Shown here: one piece after another, positions 12,868 to 27,768 of the stretch
How positions within the stretch are numbered: the stretch's first letter is position 1
How the letters are laid out: the number at the start of each line of letters is the position of its first letter
Origin: Halocaridina rubra
Taxonomy: Eukaryota > Arthropoda > Malacostraca > Decapoda > Atyidae
DNA: 57,500 nt
Direction of reading: 5' to 3'
Assembly: GCA_037179515.1 (NCBI GenBank)
Contig: JAXCGZ010004175.1
Location: 5,001 to 62,500 of the forward strand
The notes under the pieces: generated by a model
What the model was told of the DNA's origin: nothing
Seen by the model: the letters and a program-made list of their open reading frames with translations, nothing else
The model's database searches: none
Program-made: the position numbers and the translations under genes

Positions 12868-13033
12868 TCTTCATGTACGACTCCTTGAGAGATTATGAAA
12901 CTTTAGCAAAATGCATTCTTTAATGTTGCAAATGAAATATGATTTTTATTCTTATTACTGCATACACAGAGACAAACCTTTTATATTTTTCAGATACCCG
13001 ATTATGTTATATAGTTTTTTTGTGTTGAAGAAA
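12713..13033. other. AT-rich spacer with (TA)n at 12799-12863
   Basis: No gene seen. A poly-A run is followed by about 32 TA units (12799-12863), then plain AT-rich sequence to the LINE-A tail at 13034. Confidence 0.6.
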
Positions 13034-13145
13034 TAAGAACATAAGAACATAAGAATAGAGGACACTGCAACATGCCTACTGGCACACACGAGGCAGCTCC
13101 ATTTTTTAATTGTATTTTCAGCATGTCTAACTTATTCTATTCTAC
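13034..13145 (-). mobile_element. LINE-A 3'-end fragment (A3-left), head-to-head with A3
   Basis: Only the last 112 bp of LINE-A in antisense: the tandem tail at the left (AAGAACATAAGAACATAAG), then the 3' UTR up to TATTCTATTCTAC. At 13146 it switches without spacer to the 5' end of LINE-A in the sense orientation. This resembles either a twin-primed 5' inversion or one half of an outward-facing pair. Confidence 0.85.
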
Positions 13146-13176
13146 AGTTTAGTTCCTGGGTTCATTAAGTGAGGAC

Positions 13177-14205
13177 GTGCTTCCAGTAGCTCCAATCTTG
13201 ACCAAACTTAGTACAATGGAGAGTGGTGGTGTTCTTTGTGCTGGTGGTGTTAGTGGTAGTGGTGTTGGTGGTGGTGTCGTTGTTGGTGCTGTTTGTGGCT
13301 GTGCTGGGGATTTGTCCTCGTCTGACGCAAGCAAACTCATTTTTAATTTAAGAAATGAGTTGGCCGCAGTCAGGCAGGAGGTCAGATCCTTAGCTGAGGA
13401 GAACAGGGATCTGAGAGGTAAAGTAGAGGTGTTAACCAGGAAGGGTCGATTGAATAATGAAGACGACTGGAAAGTTGTGAATAAGGGTTCAACGAAAATG
13501 GTTCTTAAGAAAAATGATACTTTTAGACTACAGGTTGCTAATTCATTTAGGTCACTTAGAGATGAATGTGACAGTGGCGGCAGTAATTCTTCAGGAACCA
13601 TAGAGTCAGATAGGTGTACTAGCGATCGTAAAAATGGAAGTGGGAAAAGCTCTCAGGTCAAGAGCCTAGGTAAGTCTCCCAAGGTCGGAGTAACCCATCC
13701 TCCGGATTAGTCTCGTTCTTTGGTAATTGTAGGGGATTCACTATGCAGATATGTAGACAGGAAACTCAGGCATAGAGTTAGAGGAAAATATTTTTTCCCT
13801 GGAGCAGGTATGAAGAAGGTGGGTGAGTCAATAAATAGCTGGATTGAGAAAAAAGATGTTGTTTGTTTGATAGCTGGGGGAAATGACGTGCAGGATGGTA
13901 GAAGTGAAGAGCTGATTAGGTTGTATAGACAAGCCCTGGATAAGATTAGGAAAAGGGGTGCAGTTCCTGTGATGTGTGGTATTCTCCCTAGGCTTAGCCA
14001 AAGTTCAGAGTGGTGGTCTCGAGCTATAGGAGTAAATGCTAGGATGAAAGTCTTCTGTCGGGAGAATAATATAGGTTTTATAGACGGGTGGGATCACTTC
14101 ACTAGTCGTAAGCATATGTATGCAAGGGATGGAGTGCATCTTTCTAATTCAGGTGTCTCGGTATTGGCTGGTATGATAGACAGAGAGGTAGGGGGGTTTT
14201 GTTAG
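13177..14205 (+). pseudogene. LINE-A ORF1, coiled coil plus SGNH esterase-like domain, copy A3
   Basis: The best view of ORF1, about 343 codons. Residues 1-45 are Gly/Val-rich; about 50-95 form a heptad-rich helix; about 100-180 are Ser/Lys-rich. From about residue 181 an SGNH-hydrolase-like domain follows: VIVGDSLCRY (nucleophile Ser), SINSWIEKKDVVCLIAGGND (oxyanion Asn) and RDGVHLS (Asp-x-x-His pair). All three catalytic blocks are present, so the domain may be active in the family. One AAG-to-TAG change at 13708-13710, just before the domain, is the only break. ORF1 ends TAG at 14203-14205 and overlaps ORF2 by 7 nt. ORF1 should bind element RNA; the esterase role is not known. Confidence 0.85.
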
Positions 14206-15469
14206 ACACAAATAATGAAATGATTAATACTTGTGCAGAGAAATTAGTCAGTAAGGGTTCAGTAAATAGTGGGTCAAATAACTGGGAGTCTAAGGATAAG
14301 AACCATTTGTTACATAGAACAAATATTAACAAAAAGAATAGCCACAAGAAGGGTGAAGCTAGAGAAAGTTTAAAAGTATATTATACAAATAGCCGTAGTT
14401 TACGTAACAAGATAGAAGAACTGAGAGCCATAGTATGTAGTGAGAGACCGGATATAATATGCATTAGTGAAAGTTGGATTAAATTAGAAAGCAAACACCT
14501 TAAAGCTGAGTACATAATTACAGGATATAAACTTTATAATGCTGATCGTAGTGCAGATAAAAGAGGGGGAGGGGTAATTATGTATATTAAAGATAGCCTC
14601 AGAAGCTGCATTAAGTCTGGAATTAAGACAAATCTAAATTCAGAAACCTTATGGGTTGAAATTAAAAATAATATAGAAAGTCTAGTTGTAGGAGTAGTCT
14701 ACAGACCACCTGATCTAGATAATATAGAGTCGCAAGTTATATACGATGAAATTTCTAAAGTGAGCAGGTCAAATAGAGTTTGCATTGTAGGCGATTTTAA
14801 TTTTAGACATATTAACTGGGAAACCATAACAGGTGATAGTACCTCTAAGGAGTTTTTGGAAGTAGTAGAAGACAATTTCCTTTCTCAGCATGTACATGAA
14901 GCAACACAGGGGGTGAATACACTAGATTTAGTTCTTAGTAATAGAGAGAATATGGTTACAAATTTAGAAGTTAGTGAAAAATTGGGCAACAGTGACCATG
15001 ATTCCATTAGATTTAACATAATTTTCAAGGAAACTATAAAGGAAAATAAGAATATTGTTCCAAACTTTAGAGCAGGAGATTTTGAGGGCTTAAAAACTAA
15101 ATTATCTAATGAGGTATGGGAAGGGATTTCTGGGGTACAGATGTGGGTAGTTAATCCAGCAGGTCAGGTCGCAGGTAGCGGATTACCCCGAAATTTGGGT
15201 ACCACATGCCAAGGATTATCACAAGATAAGATCAATACATTAAATTCTCTCACAGGAAAGAACAGCAGCCCGTCTGTTAATATAAATTTGGATGAGGAAT
15301 ATAACAATTTTGTCATGACTCTTAAGAATAGTCAGAGAGACTATATTCCCATGAAACATTGCAGATCAAGAAAAAATGACCCTAAATGGATGAACAATAG
15401 AATAAAGAATCTTAGAGGTATTAAAAGAGGAATATACAGGAAACTAAAAAGAGGTGAAGAGCAGGTGAG
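14199..15469 (+). pseudogene. LINE-A ORF2, endonuclease half, copy A3 (interrupted by insertion)
   Basis: Open reading frame of about 424 codons with the complete APE endonuclease: YYTNSRSLRNK, ICISESWI (catalytic Glu), GGGVIMYIKDS, VGVVYRPP, VGDFNFRHINW (Asp/Asn), LDLVLSN and GNSDHDSIRF (Asp-His). The enzyme would nick target DNA for target-primed reverse transcription. The frame opens at 14199, inside the end of ORF1; the first ATG in frame is at 14220. Translation would therefore depend on reinitiation or another start mechanism. The coding sequence is cut at 15469 by the antisense LINE-A tail and resumes at 22616. Confidence 0.85.
15421..15469 (+). repeat. 49-bp direct duplication, left copy (candidate target-site duplication)
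   Basis: This segment, from TTAAAAGAGGAATATACAGG to GAAGAGCAGGTGAG, recurs at 22613-22661 with one mismatch (CAGGTGAG versus CATGTGAG). The copies flank exactly the block 15470-22615, as expected for a long target-site duplication made by staggered nicks. Confidence 0.7.
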
Positions 15470-16674
15470 AACATAAGAACATAAGAACATAAGAATAGAG
15501 GACACTGCAACATGCCTACTGGCACACACGAGGCAGCTCCATTTTTGAATTGTATTTTCAGCATGTCTAACCTATTCTATTCTACTCTACTTATTTATTT
15601 TGTTTTTCTTTTTATGATTTTTCTAATAAGCACTAACCTATTCATACCCACCCTACCTCTGTCATATGTCTATCTAATCTACATTTGAAGGTGTCTAAGG
15701 TATTGGCATTTACTATCATACTAGGAAGCTTGTTCCATGCATCAGCTACTCTATTACCAAACCAATTTTTACCAATTTCCCTTCTGAACTTAAATTTATC
15801 AAGCTTAAATCCATTATTACGAGTTCTGGTTTGATCATGAATTTTTAAAACTTTATTAATATCTCCCTTGTTAATCCCTTTAAACCATTTATACACTTCA
15901 ATCATATCCCCCCTAACTCTTCGCCTCTCTAGAGAATGTAGATTAAGTTTTTTTAATCTGTCCTCATATGGTAGATTTCTGATATTGTGTATCATCTTGG
16001 TCATTCTTCGTTGCACTCTCTCCAAGGATTCAATTTCCATTCTATAATAGGGTGACCAGAATTGCACAGCATAATCTAAATGGGGCCTAACTAATGCAAG
16101 ATAGAGCTGCAAAATAACTTTTTCCGTCCTATTGCTGACGCTTCTTGAGATAAATCCTAAAATTCTGTTTGCTTTATTTCTGACTGCTGTGCATTGCTTT
16201 CTTGGCTTAAGACTACTACTCACAAGAACTCCCAAATCCCTTTCCCACTGAGAACTTATGATTTCATGGTTATTTAGCTTATAACTAGTATTGTCTTTTA
16301 TAGTACCCATTTTAACTACTTTACATTTTTCAACATTAAATTCCATTTGCCATTTGTCCGACCATTCAGATAATCTATTTAGATCTTCCTGTAAAGCATG
16401 AATGTCTTCTTTTCCATTTATAGTTCTACCTATTTTAGTGTCGTCTGCGAATTTACTTAGGTTACTACTGATATCCGTATCCAGATCATTTAGATATACG
16501 ATGAATAATAGAGGACCCAGTACCGAGCCTTGTGGTACCCCGCTTGTAACCGAGCCCCACTCTGATTTCTCTCCATTTATGCAAACCCTCTGTTTTCTGT
16601 CTTTTAACCATTGTTGATCCATCTGAGCACAGCTCCTCCTATACCATGAGCTTCCAGCTTTTTAACTAATCTTT
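15470..16674 (-). mobile_element. LINE-A copy A4, 5'-truncated
   Basis: Antisense LINE-A with its 3' tail at the left (15470) and truncated inside RT at 16674 (CTAATCTTT then unrelated DNA). It is of the SSQWERDLG subfamily, unlike the facing sense copy A5, which reads SSQCERDLG. A 1-bp deletion (ATTGTTGATCC near 16615) breaks the RT frame. Confidence 0.9.
15642..16674 (-). pseudogene. LINE-A ORF2, RT C-terminal half, copy A4
   Basis: Minus-strand frame with GVPQGSVLGP, KFADDTKIGR (both catalytic Asp), the thumb/C-terminal segment and the terminal MTEVGWV (stop 15642-15644). Everything upstream of RT motif 3 is missing through 5' truncation, and a 1-bp deletion near 16615 shifts the frame close to the truncation point. 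Not functional. Confidence 0.85.
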
Positions 16675-17612
<938 letters not shown>

Positions 17613-20214
17613 ATTCAGAAACCTTATGGGTTGAAATTAAAAATAATATAGAAAGTCTAGTTGTAGGAGTAGTCTATAGACCACCTGATCTAGACAATAT
17701 AAAGTTGCAAGTTATATACGATGAAATTTCTAAAGTGACCAGGTCAAATAGAGTTTGCGTTGTAGGCGATTTTAATTTTAGACATATTAACTGGGAAACC
17801 AAAACAGGTGATAGTACCTCTAAGGAGTTTTTGGAAGTAGTAGAAGACAATTTCCTTTCTCAGCATGTACTTGAAGCAACACGGGGGGTGAATACACTAG
17901 ATTTAGTTCTTAGTAATAGAGAGAATATGGTTACAAATTTAGAAGTTGGTGAAAAATTGGGCAACAGTGACCATGATTCCATTAGATTTAACATAATTTT
18001 CAAGGAAACTATAAAGGAAAATAAGAATATTGTTCCAAACTTTAGAGCAGGAGATTTTGAGGGCTTAAAAACTAAATTATCTAATGAGGTATGGGAAGGG
18101 ATTTCTGGGGTACAGATGTGGGTAGTTAATCCAGCAGGTCAGGTCGCAGGTAGCGGATTACCCCGAAATTTGGGTACCACATGCCAAGGATTATCACAAG
18201 ATAAGATCAATACATTAAATTCTCTCACAGGAAAGAACAGCAGCCCGTCAGTTAATATAAATTTGGATGAGGAATATAACAATTTTGTCATGACTCTTAA
18301 GAATAGTCAGAGAGACTATATTCCCATGAAACATTGCAGATCAAGAAAAAATGACCCTAAATGGATGAACAATAGAATAAAGAATCTTATAGGTATTAAA
18401 AGAGGAATATACAGGAAACTAAAAAGAGGTGAAGAGCAGGTGAGGCAGCAATATATACAGTTAAACAGGGAAGTTAAAAAGATAGTTAGAGAGTCGAAAA
18501 GAAAATACGAAGTTCGAATAGCAGGAGAAGCTAAAGAAAATCCTAAAGGGTTTTATCAACATTATCAAACAAAATTTAAGGAAAAAGTCGGACCAATTGA
18601 AGTAGCCAATGGCCATATCACAGATGACGATAAAGTGATGTGTACATGTTTAAATGATTATTTCTTATCTGTATTTACAAATGAAAACTTGGAAAATATT
18701 CCGGAAGTAGAATCCATTTACAGAGACAGTCCCGATAATATACTTAGTTCAATAAATATTACGAGAGAGGAGGTAATAAAAGAAATAGATAAATTAAAGG
18801 CTCATAAATCTCCGGGACCTGATGGAATATATGCTAGAATATTAAAGGAATGCAAGGAAGAGCTTAGTTGTCCTCTAACTGCATTATTTAATAATTCAAT
18901 AAAATTAGGATCGGTACCCATGGAGTGGAAATTGGCAGATGTGGTACCAATATTTAAAAAAGGAGAACGTGTTAAAAAGAATAATTATAGGCCGGTAAGT
19001 TTAACGTCAACAGTGGGTAAGATTCTAGAATCCATAATTGCAAATAAAATAAGGGCACATCTAGAATTACACAGACTGATAAAACTTTCACAACACGGGT
19101 TTCTTAAGGGTTTTTCGTGCCTTACTAACTTACTGTCTTTTTATTCAGAAGTTTACGAGGCAGTAGATTGTGGCAAAGAATATGATACAATATATCTAGA
19201 TATTAGCAAAGCTTTCGATAGAGTTCCTCACAAAAGATTAGTTAAAAAGCTGGAAGCTCATGGAATAGGAGGAGCTGTGCTCAGATGGATCAAACAATGG
19301 TTAAAAGACAGAAAACAGAGGGTTTGCATAAATGGAGAGAAATCAGAGTGGGGCTCGGTTACAAGCGAGGTACCACAAGGCTCGGTACTGGGTCCTCTAT
19401 TATTCATCGTATATCTAAATGATCTGGATTCGGATATCAGTAGTAACCTAAGTAAATTCGCAGACGACACTAAAATAGGTAGAACTATAAATGGAAAAGA
19501 AGACATTCATGCTTTACAGGAAGATCTAAATAGATTATCTGAATGGTCGGACAAATGGCAAATGGAATTTAATGTTGAAAAATGTAAAGTAGTTAAAATG
19601 GGTACTATAAAAGACAATGAAATCATGAGTTCTCAGTGTGAAAGGGATTTGGGAGTTCTTGTGAGTAGTAGTCTTAAGCCAAGAGAGCAATGCACAGCAG
19701 TCAGAAATAAAGCAAACAGAATTTTAGGATTTATCTCAAGAAGCGTCAGCAATAGGACGGAAAAAGTTATTTTGCAGCTCTATCTTGCATTAGTTAGGCC
19801 CCATTTAGATTATGCTGTGCAATTCTGGTCACCCTATTATAGAATGGAAATTGAATCCTTGGAGAGAGTGCAACGAAGAATGACCAAGATGATACACAAT
19901 ATCAGAAATCTACCATATGAGGACAGATTAAAAAAACTTAATCTACATTCTCTAGAGAGGCAAAGAGTTAGGGGGGATATGATTGAAGTGTATTAATGGT
20001 TTAAAGGGATTAACAAGGGAGATATTAATAAAGTTTTAAAAATTCATGATCAAACCAGAACTCGTAATAATGGATTTAAGCTTGATAAATTTAGGTTCAG
20101 AAGGGAAATTGGTAAAAATTGGTTTGGTAATAGAGTAGCTGATGCATGGAACAAGCTTCCTTGTATGATAGTAAATGCCAATACCTTAGACACCTTCAAA
20201 TGTAGATTAGATAG
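17613..20214 (+). mobile_element. LINE-A copy A5 (continues at 22428)
   Basis: Sense LINE-A, 5'-truncated within the endonuclease (starts at ATTCAGAAACCTTATGGG). It runs to GATTAGATAG near the end of ORF2, where the antisense tail of A6 begins. The sequence resumes at 22428 with AGAGGTAGGGTGGG, only about 9 bp further along the element, so A6 is nested inside this copy. Confidence 0.9.
17613..20214 (+). pseudogene. LINE-A ORF2, endonuclease C-terminal part plus full RT, copy A5
   Basis: One open frame of about 790 meaningful codons (17613-19996): end of the endonuclease (VGDFNFRHINW, NSDHDSIRF), linker, then RT with NYRPVSLTS, QHGFLKGFSC, SKAFDRVPH and FADDTKIGR. Oddities: an in-frame 24-bp deletion near 19617 removes eight residues between KDN and EIMSS; GVPQGS has become EVPQGS; and AAA-to-TAA at 19994-19996 cuts off the C-terminal domain, which is otherwise readable onward to 20214. 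The N-terminal endonuclease is missing by truncation. Confidence 0.9.
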
Positions 20215-22421
20215 AACATAAGAACATAAGAACATAAGAATAGAGGACACTGCAACATGCCTACTGGCACACACGAGGCAGCTCCATTTTTGAATTGTAT
20301 TTTCAGCATGTCTAACCTATTCTATTCTACTCTACTTATTTATTCTGTTTTTCTTTTTATGATTTTTCTAATAAGCACTAACCTATTCATACCCACCCTA
20401 CCTCTGTCATATGTCTATCTAATCTACATTTGAAGGTGTCTAAGGTATTGGCATTTACTATCATACTAGGAAGCTTGTTCCATGCATCAGCTACTCTATT
20501 ACCAAACCAATTTTTACCAATTTCCCTTCTGAACCTAAATTTATCAAGCTTAAATCCATTATTACGAGTTCTGGTTTGATCATGAATTTTTAAAACTTTA
20601 TTAATATCTCCCTTGTTAATCCCTTTAAACCATTTATACACTTCAATCATATCCCCCCTAACTCTTCGCCTCTCTAGAGAATGTAGATTAAGTTTTCTAA
20701 TCTGTCCTCATATGGTAGATTTCTGATATTGTGTATCATCTTGGTCATTCTTCGTTGCACTCTCTCCAAGGATTCAATTTCCATTCTATAATAGGGTGAC
20801 CAGAATTGCACAGCATAATCTAAATGGGGCCTAACTAATGCAAGATAGAGCTGCAAAATAACTTTTTCCGTCCTATTGCTGACGCTTCTTGAGATAAATC
20901 CTAAAATTCTGTTTGCTTTATTTCTGACTGCTGTGCATTGCTCTCTTGGCTTAAGACTACTACTCACAAGAACTCCCAAATCCCTTTCACACTGAGAACT
21001 CATGATTTCATGGTTATTTAGCTTATAACTAGTATTGTCTTTTATAGTACCCATTTTAACTACTTTACATTTTTCAACATTAAATTCCATTTGCCATTTG
21101 TCCGACCATTCAGATAATCTATTTAGATCTTCCTGTAAAGCATGAATGTCTTCTTTTCCATTTATAGTTCTACCTATTTTAGTGTCGTCTGCGAATTTAC
21201 TTAGGTTACTACTGATATCCGAATCCAGATCATTTAGATATACGATGAATAATAGAGGACCCAGTACCGAGCCTTGTGGTACCCCGCTTGTAACCGAGCC
21301 CCACTCTGATTTCTCTCCATTTATGCAAACCCTCTGTTTTCTGTCTTTTAACCATTGTTTGATCCATCTGAGCACAGCTCCTCCTATACCATGAGCTTCC
21401 AGCTTTTTAACTAATCTTTTGTGAGGAACTCTATCAAAAGCTTTGCTAAAATCTAGATATATTGTATCATATTCTTTGCCACAATCTACTGCCTCGTAAA
21501 CTTCTGAATAAAAAGACAGTAAGTTTGTAAGGCACGAAAAACCCTTAAGAAACCCGTGTTGTGAAAGTTTTATCAGTCTGTGTAATTCTAGATGTGCCCT
21601 TATTTTATTTGCAATTATGGATTCTAGAATCTTACCCACTGTTGACGTTAAACTAACCGGCCTATAATTATTCTTTTTAACACGTTCTCCTTTTTTAAAT
21701 ATTGGTACCACATCTGCCAATTTCCACTCCATGGGTACCGATCCTAATTTTATTGAATTATTAAATAATGCAGTTAGAGGACAACTAAGCTCTTCCTTGC
21801 ATTCCTTTAATATTCTAGCATATATTCCATCAGGTCCCGGAGATTTATGAGCCTTTAATTTATCTATTTCTTTTATTACCCCTTCTCTCGTAATATTTAT
21901 TGAACTAAGTATATTATCAGGACTGTCTCTGTAAATGGATTCTACTTCAGGAATATTTTTCAAGTTTTCATTTGAATCATTTAAACATGTACACATCACT
22001 TTATCGTCATCTGTGATATGGCCATTGGCTACTTCAATTGGTCCGACTTTTTCCTTAAATTTTGTTTGATAATGTTGATAAAACCGTTTAGGATTTTCTT
22101 TAGCTTCTCCTGCTATTCGAACTTCGTATTTTCTTTTCGACTCTCTAACTATCTTTTTAACTTCCCTGTTTAACTGTATATATTGCTGCCTCACCTGCTC
22201 TTCACCTCTTTTTAGTTTCCTGTATATTCCTCTTTTAATACCTATAAGATTCTTTATTCTATTGTTCATCCATTTAGGGTCATTTTTTCTTGATCCGCAA
22301 TGTTTCATGGGAATATAGTCTCTCTGACTATTCTTAAGAGTCATGACAAAATTGTTATATTCCTCATCCAAATTTATATTAACTGACGGGCTGCTGTTCT
22401 TTCCTGTGAGAGAATTTAATG
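20215..22421 (-). mobile_element. LINE-A copy A6, nested inside A5
   Basis: Antisense LINE-A with three tail repeats at 20215 and a 5' truncation at 22421 in the endonuclease-RT linker. On its right are six unmatched bases (CATTAA), then A5 resumes. About 9 bp of A5 are missing at the site, so this insertion made a small target deletion with filler instead of a duplication. Subfamily SSQCERDLG. Confidence 0.85.
20387..22421 (-). pseudogene. LINE-A ORF2, linker plus RT, copy A6
   Basis: Minus-strand RT frame (20674-22421) with NYRPVSLTS, FSKAFDRVPH, GVPQGSVLGP and FADDTKIGR. An in-frame 18-bp deletion near 21975 shortens the segment before NENL (YFLSVFT in other copies). A 2-bp loss in the poly-T run near 20695 shifts the frame before the C-terminal domain (20387-20650, ending MTEVGWV). 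The endonuclease is absent. Confidence 0.87.
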
Positions 22422-22427
22422 CATTAA

Positions 22428-22615
22428 AGAGGTAGGGTGGGTATGAATAGGTTAGTGCTTATTAGAAAAATAATAAAAAGAAAAACAGAATAAATAAGTA
22501 GAGTAGAATAGAATAGGTTAGACATGCTGAAAATACAATTCAAAAAATGGAGCTGCCTCGTGTGTGCCAGTAGGCATGTTGCAGTGTCCTCTATTCTTAT
22601 GTTCTTATGTTCTTA
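22428..22615 (+). mobile_element. LINE-A 3' end completing copy A5
   Basis: The last 188 bp of LINE-A in sense orientation: end of ORF2 (GTAGGGTGGGTATGA), 3' UTR and tandem tail TTCTTATGTTCTTATGTTCTTA. It continues A5 after the nested copy A6. The tail ends directly on the second copy of the 49-bp duplication. Confidence 0.8.
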
Positions 22616-22661
22616 AAAGAGGAATATACAGGAAACTAAAAAGAGGTGAAGAGCATGTGAG
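22613..22661 (+). repeat. 49-bp direct duplication, right copy
   Basis: Matches 15421-15469 with one difference. Its first three bases (TTA) also fit the end of the LINE-A tail, so the duplication is 46-49 bp. It marks the right border of the composite insertion. Confidence 0.7.
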
Positions 22662-24483
22662 GCAGCAATATATACAGTTAAACAGGGAAGTTAAAAATAT
22701 AGTTAGAGAGTCGAAAAGAAAATACGAAGTTAGAATAGCAGTAGAAGCTAAAGAAAATCCTAAAGGGTTTTATCAACATTATCAAACAAAATTTAAGGAA
22801 AAAGTCGGACCAATTGAAGTAGCCAATGGCCATATCACAGATGACGATAAAGTGATGTGTACATGTTTAAATGATTATTTCTTATCTGTATTTACCAATG
22901 AAAACTTGGAAAATATTCCGGAAGTAGAATCCATTTACAGAGGCAGTCCTGATAAAATACTTAGTTCAATAAATATTACGAGAGAGGAGGTAATAAAAGA
23001 AATAGATAAATTAAAGGCTCATAAATCTCCGGGACCTGATGGAATATATGCTAGAATATTAAAGGAATGCAAGGAAGAGCTTAGTTGTCCTCTAACTGCA
23101 TTATTTAATAATTCAATAAAATTAGGATCGGTACCCATGGAGTGGAAATTGGCAGATGTGGTACCAATATTTAAAAAAGGAGAACGAGTTAAAAAGAATA
23201 ATTATAGGCCGGTAAGTTTAACGTCAACAGTGGGTAAGATTCTAGAATCCATAATTGCAAATAAAATAAGGGCACATCTAGAATTACACAGACTGATAAA
23301 ACTTTCACAACACAGGTTTCTTAAGGGTTTTTCGTGCCTTACAAACTTACTGTCTTTTTATTCAGAAGTTTACGAGGCAGTAGATTGTGGCAAAGAATAT
23401 GATACAATATATCTAGATTTTAGCAAAGCTTTTGATAGAGTTCCTCACAAAAGATTAGTTAAAAAGCTGGAAGCTCATGGTATAGGAGGAGCTGTTCTCA
23501 GATGGATCAAACAATGGTTAAAAGACAGAAAACAGAGGGTTTGCATAAATGGAGAGAAATCTGAGTGGGGCTCGGTTACTAGCGGGGTACCACAAGGCTC
23601 GGTACTGGGTCCCCTATTATTCATCGTATATCTAAATGATCTGGATTCGGATATCAGTAGTAACCTAAGTAAATTCGCAGACGACACTAAAATAGGCAGA
23701 ACTATAAATGGAAAAGAAGACATTCATGCTTTACAGGAAGATCTAAATAGATTATCTGAATGGTCGGACAAATGGCAAATGGAATTTAATGTTGAAAAAT
23801 GTAAAGTAGTTAAAATGGGTACTATAAAAGACAATACTAGTTATAAGCTAAATAAACATGAAATCATGAGTTCTAAGTGTGAAAGGGATTTGGGAGTTCT
23901 TGTGAGTAGTAGTCTTAAGCCAAGAGAGCAATGCACAGCAGTCAGAAATAATGCAAACAGAATTTTAGGATTTATCTCTAGAAGCGTTAGCAATAGGACG
24001 GAAAAAGTTATTTTGCAGCTCTATCTTGCATTAGTTAGGCCCCATTTATATTATGCTGTGCAATTCTGGTCACCCTATTATAGAATGGAAATTGAATCCT
24101 TGGAGAGAATGCAGCGAAGAATGACCAAGATGATACACAATATCAGAAATCTACCATATGAGGACAGATTAAAAAAACTTAATCTACATTCTCTAGAGAG
24201 GCGAAGAGTTAGGGGGGATATGATTGAAGTGTATAAATGGTTTAAAGGGATTAACAAGGGAGATATTAATAAAGTTTTAAAAATTCATGATCAAACCAGA
24301 ACTCGTAATAATGGATTTAAGCTTGATAAATTTAGGTTCAGAAGGGAAATTGGTAAAAATTGGTTTGGTAATAGAGTAGCTGATGCATGGAACAAGCTTC
24401 CTAGTAGGATAGTAAATGCCAATACCTTAGACACCTTCAAATGTAGATTAGATAGACATATGACAGAGGTAGGGTGGGTATGA
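22616..24483 (+). CDS. LINE-A reverse transcriptase and C-terminal domain, uninterrupted
   Basis: About 622 codons without a stop, from KRGIYRKLKRGEE to the terminal MTEVGWV (stop 24481-24483). RT motifs are complete: SPGPDGI, NNYRPVSLTS, FSKAFDRVPH, GVPQGSVLGP, KFADDTKIGR (both catalytic Asp) and the ERDLGVLVSS region. It would copy element RNA at a nicked target. Together with the endonuclease at 14199-15469 it would form one ORF2, now split by the 7.1-kb insertion, so it cannot be made as a normal LINE-A protein. Minor changes are QHRFLKGF for QHGFLKGF and SSKCERD for SSQCERD. Confidence 0.8.
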
Positions 24484-24651
24484 ATAGGTTAGTGCTTATT
24501 AGAAAAATCATAAAAAGAAAAATAGAATAAATAAGTAGAGTAGAATAGAATAGGTTAGACATGCTGAAAATACAATTCAAAAATGGAGCTGCCTCGTGTG
24601 TGCCAGTAGGCATGTTGCAGTGTCCTCTATTCTTATGTTCTTATGTTCTTA
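22616..24651 (+). mobile_element. LINE-A 3' half completing copy A3
   Basis: Sense LINE-A from the endonuclease-RT linker to the complete 3' tail. It is best read as the continuation of the element that starts at 13146. Its right edge is followed by 67 bp of unrelated sequence and then a long (TA)n array. Confidence 0.85.
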
Positions 24652-27767
<3,116 letters not shown>

Positions 27768-27768
27768 T

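Larger units (their letters stand above)
13146..15469 (+). mobile_element. LINE-A copy A3, 5' half (continues at 22616)
   Basis: Sense-strand LINE-A from its 5' region (AGTTTAGTTCCTGGG) through ORF1 and the endonuclease to GAAGAGCAGGTGAG, where an antisense LINE-A tail begins. The rest of this element is most simply the piece at 22616-24651: both share the same 49 bp at the break, and together they give about 4.3 kb, the length of copy A1. That makes 15470-22615 an insertion into one full-length element. Confidence 0.85.
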
